A stretch of 8,814 bases of DNA, taken from an uncultured Sphingomonadaceae bacterium. GTDB lineage: Bacteria > Pseudomonadota > Alphaproteobacteria > Sphingomonadales > Sphingomonadaceae. Below are positions 1 through 6,559 of the stretch, piece after piece. The stretch lies in assembly GCA_938003725.1 (NCBI GenBank), contig CALKXX010000090.1, positions 1 through 8,814 of the forward strand, written 5' to 3'. The number at the start of each line of letters is the position of its first letter. Position 1 is the stretch's first letter. The notes beneath the pieces were generated by a model, which worked only from the letters and a program-made list of their open reading frames with translations, had not been told where the DNA came from and ran no database searches. The translations under genes were made by a program, and so were the position numbers.

Positions 1-2
1 AA

Positions 3-581
3 GCCAATGTGAAATCGGTTGATGACCTGACGCGCATCGTTTCAGAAACCGAAACCAAATTTGGCCGCTTGGACTTTTTGGTCAACAATGCACAGGAAGT
101 GCCGATCGGAAATCTGGATGAAGTTACGGACGAGGTCTATCTTGCCGGTTTTGAGTCCGGTCCTCTTGCTACGATGCGCTTGATGAAATTGGCACGGCCC
201 ATCATGGCAAAGAATGGCGGCGGGACGATGATAAACTTGGTCTCCTCAGCAGGTATCCGATGGGACATGGCCGGTTACGGCGCTTATGGTTCAGTGAAGC
301 AGGCGATCCGGTCGTTGACACGGGCCGGTGCATCGGAATGGGGCAGCGAAAATATTCGCGTCCTTTCCATTGCGCCGCATGCGGAATCTCCGGGATTAAA
401 ATGGTGGATGGAAAATAATCCCGAAGAGGCGAAGGAATTTTTCAAAACCATTCCTCTGGGCCGTGTGGGTAAATGCGAAGAAGATATTGGTCGCGCGGTG
501 GTTGGGTTGTGCGCACCCGAAATGAGCTATCTGACCGGAGCGACCATTCCGCTGGATGGCGGTCAAGCGAACTTTGATTAA
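3..581 (+). CDS. Short-chain dehydrogenase/reductase (SDR), 5' end missing
   Basis: This is the C-terminal part of a classical SDR, an NAD(P)-dependent oxidoreductase of the cytoplasm. The reading frame is open to the left edge (codons ...Ala-Asn-Val-Lys-Ser), so the true start and the TGxxxGxG cofactor motif lie outside the window. The GTG at 9 is an internal codon, not a start. Numbering from that GTG, I see the NNAG-like motif as NNAQ (26-29), the catalytic Ser80 in VSSAG, and Tyr93/Lys97 in YGSVK (Ser-Tyr spacing 13, as usual). The normal C-terminal signature YLTGATIPLDGG is also present. The position that normally holds the tetrad Asn (vNxxG) appears to be Phe48 in FESG, which is unusual. 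The EthD-like gene follows after 22 nt, so the two are probably co-transcribed. The substrate is unknown. The SDR assignment is secure. Confidence 0.9.
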   Translation, partial: ANVKSVDDLTRIVSETETKFGRLDFLVNNAQEVPIGNLDEVTDEVYLAGFESGPLATMRLMKLARPIMAKNGGGTMINLVSSAGIRWDMAGYGAYGSVKQAIRSLTRAGASEWGSENIRVLSIAPHAESPGLKWWMENNPEEAKEFFKTIPLGRVGKCEEDIGRAVVGLCAPEMSYLTGATIPLDGGQANFD

Positions 582-603
582 GGACGGGGACTAAGGACGA
601 GTT

Positions 604-1290
604 ATGGAAAAGCTGATCTACGCGCTCTGGGAACCAAAGGATGAGGTTTTGAAAAGCCTTCCGGCCAAGCTGACGAAGGCGGGCGCATCAAATATCCGCC
701 TTAATCGGCGCGATGATGCTGTGGCTCCCGCAGCGGCGCTGGCGCAATCGCGCGGCGAAGAGCAGGCGGGGACGGTGGTGCAGTTCTGGTTGCCGTCTTC
801 CAATGATATTTTTCGCACACCCTGTGATCAGGTGATTGCGACATCTTGTGATCACTATCATGCATGGCTGGTCAGCGAATCCACAATAATCCCGAATGTA
901 AATCATAAACCGGAAATGGGCGAGCGCACCTATGGCTTCGCACAACTTGCCTTTCTGACTTTGCCCGATGGAATGGCGTGGCAAGACTGGCGCTCTGTCT
1001 GGCGTGATGGTCATACGCAGGTTGCGATCGATACCCAATCCAATTTCGAATATGTGCAGAACCTGGTTGTTGAGCCACTGACCAAAGGTGCAGCACCCTA
1101 TGTAGCGATTGTAGAGGAGTGTTTCCCGCCCGAGGCGATGACCAATCCATTGGTGTTTTTTGATGCGGAGGGTGATCAGGCGAAGTTTGATAAAAACCTT
1201 GCCGCAATGATGGAAAGTTGCGGTCGATTTATCGCGCCCGGGACAATCGATGTGTTTCCAACCAGTCAGTATGATTATCGATCATCATAA
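604..1290 (+). CDS. EthD-domain (dimeric alpha/beta-barrel) protein
   Basis: This 228-residue protein resembles the long EthD-domain proteins found beside SDR and acyl-CoA genes in actinobacteria and sphingomonads. Those proteins belong to the dimeric ferredoxin-like barrel fold, and their reaction is mostly unknown. The visible signature is GERTYGFAQLAFL (106-118), a Trp-rich segment (W126, W129, W133), then GHTQVAIDTQSNFEYVQN (136-153), IVEECFPPEAM (169-179), and a C-terminal FIAPG...DVFPTSQY (209-223). The first ~100 residues probably form a second, more divergent ferredoxin-like half. There is no signal peptide, so it should be cytoplasmic. The start at 604 is supported by AAGGA at 593-597 with a 6-nt spacer. 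It follows the partial SDR by 22 nt. A role as a small-molecule-binding or isomerase/lyase-like accessory enzyme of the pathway is inference. EthD itself is needed for ETBE degradation in Rhodococcus, but its biochemical role is not settled. Confidence 0.75.
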   Translation: MEKLIYALWEPKDEVLKSLPAKLTKAGASNIRLNRRDDAVAPAAALAQSRGEEQAGTVVQFWLPSSNDIFRTPCDQVIATSCDHYHAWLVSESTIIPNVNHKPEMGERTYGFAQLAFLTLPDGMAWQDWRSVWRDGHTQVAIDTQSNFEYVQNLVVEPLTKGAAPYVAIVEECFPPEAMTNPLVFFDAEGDQAKFDKNLAAMMESCGRFIAPGTIDVFPTSQYDYRSS

Positions 1291-1407
1291 TTGCTGTCGG
1301 TAAGATTGCATTGTGCATTTGCGCAAAATTTCTTCCTTCTAATTTCGCAATTATCGGTTATTTAGGAGGCATAAGGTTGATTTGCGTCGAATCGGGAGAT
1401 GGATAGC
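1291..1407 (+). promoter_or_regulatory. Intergenic leader with palindrome and possible 9-codon ORF
   Basis: This is the longest gap within the + strand gene set and the most likely site of an internal promoter for the downstream four genes. It holds the perfect 10-bp palindrome TTTGCGCAAA (1318-1327), a candidate operator. It also holds a perfect Shine-Dalgarno AGGAGG (1364-1369) that does not serve the SDR frame, because that frame is closed by a TGA at 1378-1380. Seven nt after AGGAGG a TTG (1377) opens a short frame reading (M)ICVESGDG, which ends at TAG 1404-1406, one nt before the SDR ATG at 1408. I could not identify convincing -35/-10 boxes. The regulatory role of each element is inference. 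Confidence 0.4.
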
Positions 1408-2280
1408 ATGAGTGAAGCAAAAGTAGCATTGGTTACGGGAGCCAGCCGCGGAGCGGGTGCAGGAATTGCGCGCGGATTTGGGGAGCTTGGATACACCGTT
1501 TATGTCACCGGGCGCACCGTCGAGCCGGGCGATGCCAAAGGGTGGGACGGCACCGTGCTGCCCGGAACCGTTGCCGAAACCGCTGCAAAAGTTACCGATC
1601 TTGGCGGCAAGGGCATTGCGGTCATGTGCGATCATGCCGACGATGCGCAGGTCGCAAAATTGTTTGAACAAATTCAGGTAGAGCAGGGCAGGCTTGATGT
1701 TCTTGTAAACAACGCGGCCTATATTCACCATCAGTTGATTGAGAAAAAACCTTTTTGGGAAAAAGAAGTTGAGGCCGTCAATATCCTAGATGTCGGTTTG
1801 CGTTCAGCCTATGTCGCAAGTTGGCATGCAGCAAAGATGATGGTAGAGCGGGGATCCGGCTTGATCGCATTTGGTTCCTCTTTTGGTGCCAGTTGCTATA
1901 TGCATGGACCAGCTTATGGCGCGCAAAAATCGGGGCTTGATAAATTTGCCCATGATATGGAGCATGACCTTCGCGATACCGGCGTGGCAAGCGTATCCAT
2001 CTGGATGGGGCCGTTGGTCACTGAACGATCCTTGATTGCTCAGAAAACCAATCCCGAACAATATGAAGGTTTTATCGACACCGCTGAAAACCCGGAATTC
2101 ACCGCACATATATTGGACGCGATTGACAAAGCACCGAACCGCAGTGAACTTTCCGGGCAGACATTGATCGCTGCAGAAGTTGCAAAAGAATTGGGCGTGA
2201 CAGATCGCGGTAAGGAACGGCCCAGCTATCGTGAGATGTTGGGCAGCCCATCGGATAAAAATCCGGCGGCAGTCTATTAA
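1408..2280 (+). CDS. DHRS1-like short-chain dehydrogenase
   Basis: This 290-residue SDR is longer than classical members (~250) and resembles the DHRS1-like branch. Visible motifs are the nucleotide-binding TGASRGAG (10-17), TGRT with Arg36 after beta-2 (suggesting NADP(H)), CDHADD (74-79) for the adenine site, NNAA (101-104), Ser157 in GSSFG, and Tyr170/Lys174 in YGAQK. The tetrad Asn is replaced by Gly130 in DVGLRSAY. As I recall, a DVGLR-type motif is usual for DHRS1-like proteins, so this need not mean inactivity. The start is chosen at ATG 1408 because GGAG (1395-1398) lies 9 nt upstream. The alternative ATG at 1399 would add three residues but abuts the GGAG with no spacer. The acyl-CoA ligase begins 1 nt after the stop, a sign of translational coupling. 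It presumably interconverts an alcohol and a carbonyl on a pathway intermediate; the substrate is unknown. Confidence 0.88.
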   Translation: MSEAKVALVTGASRGAGAGIARGFGELGYTVYVTGRTVEPGDAKGWDGTVLPGTVAETAAKVTDLGGKGIAVMCDHADDAQVAKLFEQIQVEQGRLDVLVNNAAYIHHQLIEKKPFWEKEVEAVNILDVGLRSAYVASWHAAKMMVERGSGLIAFGSSFGASCYMHGPAYGAQKSGLDKFAHDMEHDLRDTGVASVSIWMGPLVTERSLIAQKTNPEQYEGFIDTAENPEFTAHILDAIDKAPNRSELSGQTLIAAEVAKELGVTDRGKERPSYREMLGSPSDKNPAAVY

Positions 2281-2281
2281 C

Positions 2282-3916
2282 GTGACAAAAATTGATCCTG
2301 TATTTGCCGCAGTGGCCGCTCCGGGGTCGCCTTTTGAAATTGGTGCGCGCGACGGCATGCGGCAATTTGTCAACGCGCCCAGTGATATCAATCAATTGAT
2401 CGAAGCAGCGCGATTTCACGGTGACAAAGACTTTATCGTCGAAGGTGCACGTCGTTTGAGTTTCCGTGATGTGTTTGAACGGCGCGATGCACTGGCCGGA
2501 CAGCTCGCAATTGAGCGCGGCGATCATATCGCCATCTGTATGCGCAACAGGGCCGAATGGATGATCGGTTTTCTGGCTATCATGCGTGCCGGCGGTGTTG
2601 CCGTTCTGGTCAATAGCCGCGGCGCTCCTGAAGAGCTCGCTTCGGCGATTGACAATGCGGATGCGAAGCTGGTGCTGGCAGATGCCGACAGAACGGCTCT
2701 TTTGCGAAAAGGTGGCTATTCCGGCGTCATAATCGAGGCGGAAAGTTTTCCAGAAAGCGGCGCTGCGCCTGCTGAGTTGCAACCGTCAAATGCCGACGAT
2801 CCTTGCGCGATCCTGTTCACCAGCGGAACGACAGGCTTGATAAAAGGCGCTGTGCTGACCCACAAAAACCTGATCACCGGATTGCTGTCGATGCAGATGT
2901 CGGGTCTGATGGTGCTGCACAATATGGCGCGCGCAATGGATATGCCGATTGAAAAAATCATCGCCGGAATGCCGCAACAGGCGGTGCTGCAGATATACCC
3001 GCTATTTCATATTTCCGGTCTGGGGGCGGCCTTTCTGTCGCCGCTATTTGCCGGAACCAAGATTGTGGTCATGCGCCGATGGAATGCCGAAGAGGCGATG
3101 CAGATCATTCAACAAGAACAGATTACCCAGTTTACCGCCGTACCGACAATGCTGTGGGATATGGTTGGTGCGGCGAAACATAAGAATGCCGATCTGTCGT
3201 CTCTTCGCAATATCGGCACAGGCGGACAGGCACTGCCGGTAAATTTGTTAGATGAAGTGCGCGAAATTTGTCCCGGGGCCGTCATGGGCACGGGATATGG
3301 TATGACCGAATGTTCCGGCAGCGTTGCGATGGCGGTGGGTGAGGATTTTGTACGCAACCGCGCCTCGGCCGGCCGCGTTCTCGATCTGGTTGAAATGCGC
3401 ATAGAAGGCGTGGACGGACAGATACTGGCGTCCGGTGCAACCGGTGAAATTGCTGTGCGCGGGCCAATGGTGATGAAGGAATATTGGAACCGCCCAAAGG
3501 AGACGGCGGCGGTGCTGGATAGCGACGGTTGGCTGAAATCCGGTGATATCGGATATGTCGATGAAGAAGGCTATGTCTTCATTGTCGACCGAAAGAAGGA
3601 CATGGTGATTTCCGGCGGAGAGAATATCTATTGTGCCGAAGTTGAAGCAGTGATCAACGAAATGAAGGAAATAAACGAATGCGCCGCATTTGGAATTCCT
3701 GATGACCGAATGGGAGAGAAGCTGGTCGTCGTCGCAGTTGGCAAAGGAATCGACGAGCAAACGGTTATTAACTGCGTCGGTGGTCGTCTTGCGAAATATA
3801 AGGCGCCAACGCAGGTGCTGTTTTCAAACGCCCCATTGCCGCGCAATCCAATCGGAAAAATCGACAAGTTGAATTTGCGCGAACACTGGCCTGCACTTGT
3901 TGCAGAGCTGGCTTGA
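2282..3916 (+). CDS. Class I acyl-CoA ligase (AMP-binding enzyme)
   Basis: This 544-residue adenylate-forming enzyme is predicted to activate a carboxylic acid to its acyl-AMP and then its CoA thioester. The family core is complete: the P-loop FTSGTTGLIKG (179-189), YGMTE (339-343), the adenine/ribose-binding KSGDIGY with Asp422, the hinge region VDRKKDMVISGGENI (435-449), and the C-terminal catalytic Lys526 in NPIGKIDK. The usual Pro of the P-loop (TSGTTGxPKG) is Ile187 here. The start is taken as GTG 2282, one nt after the upstream SDR stop. The resulting N-terminus (VTKIDPVFAAV) fits what I recall of related acyl-CoA synthetases. An in-frame ATG at 2231 would lie inside the SDR gene and is unlikely. 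Expression probably depends on coupling, since no strong ribosome-binding site is seen. The hydrolase gene starts 6 nt after the stop. Fatty, aryl or terpenoid acids are all possible substrates; the motifs do not decide. Confidence 0.93.
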   Translation: MTKIDPVFAAVAAPGSPFEIGARDGMRQFVNAPSDINQLIEAARFHGDKDFIVEGARRLSFRDVFERRDALAGQLAIERGDHIAICMRNRAEWMIGFLAIMRAGGVAVLVNSRGAPEELASAIDNADAKLVLADADRTALLRKGGYSGVIIEAESFPESGAAPAELQPSNADDPCAILFTSGTTGLIKGAVLTHKNLITGLLSMQMSGLMVLHNMARAMDMPIEKIIAGMPQQAVLQIYPLFHISGLGAAFLSPLFAGTKIVVMRRWNAEEAMQIIQQEQITQFTAVPTMLWDMVGAAKHKNADLSSLRNIGTGGQALPVNLLDEVREICPGAVMGTGYGMTECSGSVAMAVGEDFVRNRASAGRVLDLVEMRIEGVDGQILASGATGEIAVRGPMVMKEYWNRPKETAAVLDSDGWLKSGDIGYVDEEGYVFIVDRKKDMVISGGENIYCAEVEAVINEMKEINECAAFGIPDDRMGEKLVVVAVGKGIDEQTVINCVGGRLAKYKAPTQVLFSNAPLPRNPIGKIDKLNLREHWPALVAELA

Positions 3917-3922
3917 TCCAGA

Positions 3923-5062
3923 ATGAAAAAATGGACTCTCTGTCTATTGGCGCTCATTGTGATTGGCGCAGGCGCGGGCGTGTATTATGTGGAGACCAAG
4001 TATCTTGGTATTGGGTTGCCATGGAACAACTCCGTCGATCTCGCCGAAATGCCGAAATTGCCCGACCCAGTAGCTAAATTAACTGATGACAGTGAAGGCA
4101 GAATCTACTTCGAAACCAAAAGCCCTTATGATTTTTCACGTCTCCTGACGGGGTTCGATAAACTCCCATCCCATAGCGGCGTTGGGGAGTTATATTTGCC
4201 CAAGGGTGCAAGCGCAGAGAACCCGGCTCCTGCAATCATCATATTACATGGCAGCGGCGGTATCAGGCCGGAACGCGAAACCGAATATGCGAGAATATTC
4301 AACAAGATGGGTATCGCGGCATTTATACTCGATTATTATACGCCGCGCGGCGATGCGACCGAGAGCCATTATATTCGGAAAATATTGTCGGCGACGGAAT
4401 CCGACATCATCGTTGATGCATTCTCCGCATTGAAACTATTGGGCACACATCCTGCCATCAATGCGGAAAAAATTGGTGTGACGGGTTATAGCTATGGCGG
4501 AATGGTCACGCGTTATGTCCTGGACCCGAGACTGAAAAATATTGTTGCACCCGGTGTTCCGCCTTTTGCATTGCATATGGATTTTTACGACCCTTGCCAT
4601 CAAACGCTTGGAGAGGATGCAACCACCGGCGGCGCTTACCTCGCGATTTTTGGTGATGATGATAACAGCGTGGACCCAAAGGCCTGTGCCAAAGTCCAAA
4701 AAACACTAATTGCGAACGGCGTTTCGGTGGAAAGCCATATGTTGAAAGGTGCAGGTCACGCCTGGGAAACCAGCATTCCTCGTGCGATGGGGGATAGTCC
4801 TTATGTGCGTGGGTGTGAGTTTTCTTATGACCCAATCACCGGCGATCCGCTGGTCGATGGAAAGCCAGTGGCCAAATCAACCATCGATGCCACGCGCGGT
4901 GAACGGGCTTTCATACGGACCGCGATCAGCATTGAAACGCCGCATTGCATTGGCGAAGGATATATATTGGGCAACGATCCAAAAGCCGACAAGGAAGCCA
5001 AGGCTATCATGGTGAAGTTTCTGACAAAACACCAATTTGCAAAAGTCAAAAAGGACCGATGA
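3923..5062 (+). CDS. Exported/anchored dienelactone hydrolase-family enzyme
   Basis: This is a 379-residue alpha/beta-hydrolase of the dienelactone hydrolase type. The N-terminus (MKKW followed by a hydrophobic stretch at about 5-22) looks like a signal peptide or signal anchor, so the enzyme should act in the periplasm or at the inner membrane. The oxyanion segment is ILHGSGG (107-113), the nucleophile Ser190 is in GYSYGG, the acid is probably Asp247 in FGDDDNSVDP, and His279 is in GAGHAWE. The mature part has exactly four Cys (225, 254, 299, 342), which would fit two disulfides outside the cytoplasm. About 100 residues follow the catalytic His, longer than a minimal dienelactone hydrolase (~230-240 residues overall). 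The upstream ligase ends 6 nt before the ATG, and the stop overlaps the MFS start. It likely opens an ester or lactone linked to the transported compound; the substrate is inference. Confidence 0.85.
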   Translation: MKKWTLCLLALIVIGAGAGVYYVETKYLGIGLPWNNSVDLAEMPKLPDPVAKLTDDSEGRIYFETKSPYDFSRLLTGFDKLPSHSGVGELYLPKGASAENPAPAIIILHGSGGIRPERETEYARIFNKMGIAAFILDYYTPRGDATESHYIRKILSATESDIIVDAFSALKLLGTHPAINAEKIGVTGYSYGGMVTRYVLDPRLKNIVAPGVPPFALHMDFYDPCHQTLGEDATTGGAYLAIFGDDDNSVDPKACAKVQKTLIANGVSVESHMLKGAGHAWETSIPRAMGDSPYVRGCEFSYDPITGDPLVDGKPVAKSTIDATRGERAFIRTAISIETPHCIGEGYILGNDPKADKEAKAIMVKFLTKHQFAKVKKDR

Positions 5063-6363
5063 TGACCGCTGTTCAACCTAAAATGACGAACAAATGGCTC
5101 GTTCTTGTGCTGCTCCTCGGGATATCGGTGTTCAACTATGGAGACCGTTATCTCCTGACGGGATTGGTCGAACCCATAAAAGCAGAGTTCAACGTTTCCG
5201 ACGGCTTTATGGGGTTGCTACTCGGACCTGCCTTTGCCGTACTCTATTCCTTATTGGCCGTTCCGATTGCCATATTTGCTGACCGGTTTTCACGGATCAA
5301 TATCATATGCATAGGGTGCGTAATCTGGAGTATTTTTACGATCCTGTCCGGCTTTGCCGACAGCGCAAATACTCTTGGCCTGGCACGTATCGGTGTCGGT
5401 ATTGGTGAAGCGGCTTTTCAGGCACCGGCATTCTCGTTGATCGCCGCCTTTTTCCCCGCACATCAACGCGGAAAAGCTTTCGCGGTGATGGCGCTATCCG
5501 TCTATTTGGGGCAAATACTCGGCTATTCTGCTGGACCAAAAATCGCGGAATATGATGATTGGCGACTGGCTTTCAAAGTTATGGGTGCCGGCGGTTTTGT
5601 CGTTGTGATCATGGCCTGGTTGTTCATTAAGGAGCCGGTCCGGGAGAAAGTAATTTCGGTTGGCGATTCAGGTCTGACGATGGCGCAGAAAGTCTCTGGT
5701 TTTCTCGGCGGTTTGTGGCAGGTTTTCGCCACTTTGGTTCGCGCGCCGAGTTACAGCTATATGGCGATCGGGATGGGATTGGGTGTCATGTCCGGGGTTG
5801 CTTTTGGCTTTTGGGGGCCGACACTGTTCGCGCGGTCCTATGAGATGAGTTTGACTGAGGCTGGCAGCGCCTTTGGCGCGGCGTTCACCATACCTGCCTT
5901 TGTCGGGGTTATAGGTTTCGGGGCACTGGTCGATACTCTTGTAAAGAAAGGCTATGGATATGCACTGACGCTTTCCGCGATAGCTCTGACATTGGCCACT
6001 TTGTCTATAATGGGCGCGATATGGGCCTCCGGCATTGATGATGCGCTTGTCTGGGCCATACCGGCTGGATTGCTGGGCGGCGGTTGGTCGGTCGGCCTCT
6101 ATGCGAGTATTCAATATATATTGCCCGACAGAATGCGCGCGACAGGAACGGCCTTGGCCTTGTTGGTTATCAACATGATGGGCTTTGTTTTGGGCCCCTG
6201 GATAGCCGGTGAAGTCAGCGACTTGTTTGGCGCAGATGCCATGGGAATAAGGCAGGGATTGACCTATATCGTGCCTGTTGGTCTGGTGGGCGCTGTGCTT
6301 ATTTGGTTAGGTGCACGGACGCTTGAGAGTGACCGTGCATTACTTTCCAAAGCCGACGACTAG
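5062..6363 (+). CDS. MFS transporter, Spinster-like
   Basis: This 433-residue inner-membrane carrier has about twelve hydrophobic segments. They begin with residues 11-30 and 50-72, and the last lies around 400-417. The first helix carries NYGDRYLL (25-32), the Asp-Arg pattern typical of Spinster-like and related anion/organic-acid carriers. The motif A equivalent between helices 2 and 3 reads FADRFSR (72-78). Helix 4 has R109 and GIGEAAFQAPA (113-123). A charged loop at about 190-210 separates the two halves. The ATG at 5062 overlaps the hydrolase stop by one nt (TGATG) and has AAGGA (5051-5055) at a 6-nt spacing. The ATG at 5059 is an alternative with a 3-nt spacing. Longer in-frame extensions lie inside the hydrolase gene. 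It is the last gene of the tightly packed set and most likely imports the substrate or exports a product. Confidence 0.92.
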   Translation: MTAVQPKMTNKWLVLVLLLGISVFNYGDRYLLTGLVEPIKAEFNVSDGFMGLLLGPAFAVLYSLLAVPIAIFADRFSRINIICIGCVIWSIFTILSGFADSANTLGLARIGVGIGEAAFQAPAFSLIAAFFPAHQRGKAFAVMALSVYLGQILGYSAGPKIAEYDDWRLAFKVMGAGGFVVVIMAWLFIKEPVREKVISVGDSGLTMAQKVSGFLGGLWQVFATLVRAPSYSYMAIGMGLGVMSGVAFGFWGPTLFARSYEMSLTEAGSAFGAAFTIPAFVGVIGFGALVDTLVKKGYGYALTLSAIALTLATLSIMGAIWASGIDDALVWAIPAGLLGGGWSVGLYASIQYILPDRMRATGTALALLVINMMGFVLGPWIAGEVSDLFGADAMGIRQGLTYIVPVGLVGAVLIWLGARTLESDRALLSKADD

Positions 6364-6379
6364 CCGTCCGACGGGCTTT
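6362..6379 (+). terminator. Weak hairpin at end of the MFS gene
   Basis: AGCCGT-CCG-ACGGGCT can form a six-pair stem with one bulged G and a 3-nt loop. It starts within the TAG stop of the transporter gene and is followed by only TTTG. It could help end the operon transcript, but the poor U-tract makes it a weak intrinsic terminator candidate. Confidence 0.2.
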
Positions 6380-6449
6380 GCGGGTAAAGTACGTATCTAT
6401 TTCCTGACTGGTCCATCGTGATTTTGGCAAGCAGAAAAATGGGGAAACG

Positions 6450-6458
6450 TTGCGCAAA
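6450..6458. promoter_or_regulatory. TTGCGCAA palindrome (candidate operator)
   Basis: TTGCGCAAA sits in the non-coding stretch 6364-6559 ahead of the two Lrp/AsnC genes. The same nine bases occur at 1319-1327 ahead of the DHRS1-like SDR gene. The TTGCGCAA core is a perfect 8-bp palindrome. Sharing between the regulator leader and the catabolic gene leader suggests a common binding site, but this is inference from two sites only. Confidence 0.3.
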
Positions 6459-6478
6459 GTGGGTGACATATTCAATTG

Positions 6479-6515
6479 ATTGGTGCCAATTGCCCTAGCA
6501 TGTGTGACAGGGCAA
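6479..6515. promoter_or_regulatory. Two abutting dyads upstream of the Lrp/AsnC pair
   Basis: The first dyad is ATTGG-TG-CCAAT (6479-6490). The second is a perfect 7+7 inverted repeat, TTGCCCT-N12-AGGGCAA (6490-6515), whose half-sites are roughly two helical turns apart centre to centre. It ends 44 nt before the regulator start at 6560. Position and symmetry fit an operator for autoregulation, and Lrp/AsnC proteins commonly bind dyads and control their own genes. The rest of 6364-6559 shows no ORF with start and ribosome-binding site, and I could not place -35/-10 boxes with confidence. Confidence 0.35.
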
Positions 6516-6559
6516 CAGATTGATGTACCGTGCGAGCTTGGAATCTAAAGGAAATGCGG

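Noticed and set aside
1271..1290. ATGAT-N5-ATCAT dyad at the end of the EthD-like gene as a terminator
   Set aside because: The stem is AT-only apart from weak pairs and lacks a U-tract; it falls in the coding end and is unlikely to terminate transcription.
2231..2281. Upstream ATG at 2231 as the acyl-CoA ligase start
   Set aside because: It would overlap the SDR gene by 50 nt and add a basic, non-homologous-looking leader. GTG 2282 directly after the SDR stop fits better.
1804..2782. Long minus-strand open frames opposite the SDR and ligase genes
   Set aside because: They have no recognisable domain, overlap strongly supported + strand genes and have shadow-like composition.
4945..5058. 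Extended N-terminus of the MFS transporter inside the hydrolase gene
   Set aside because: The extra residues are not membrane-like and overlap the hydrolase coding region. ATG 5062 has a well-placed AAGGA.
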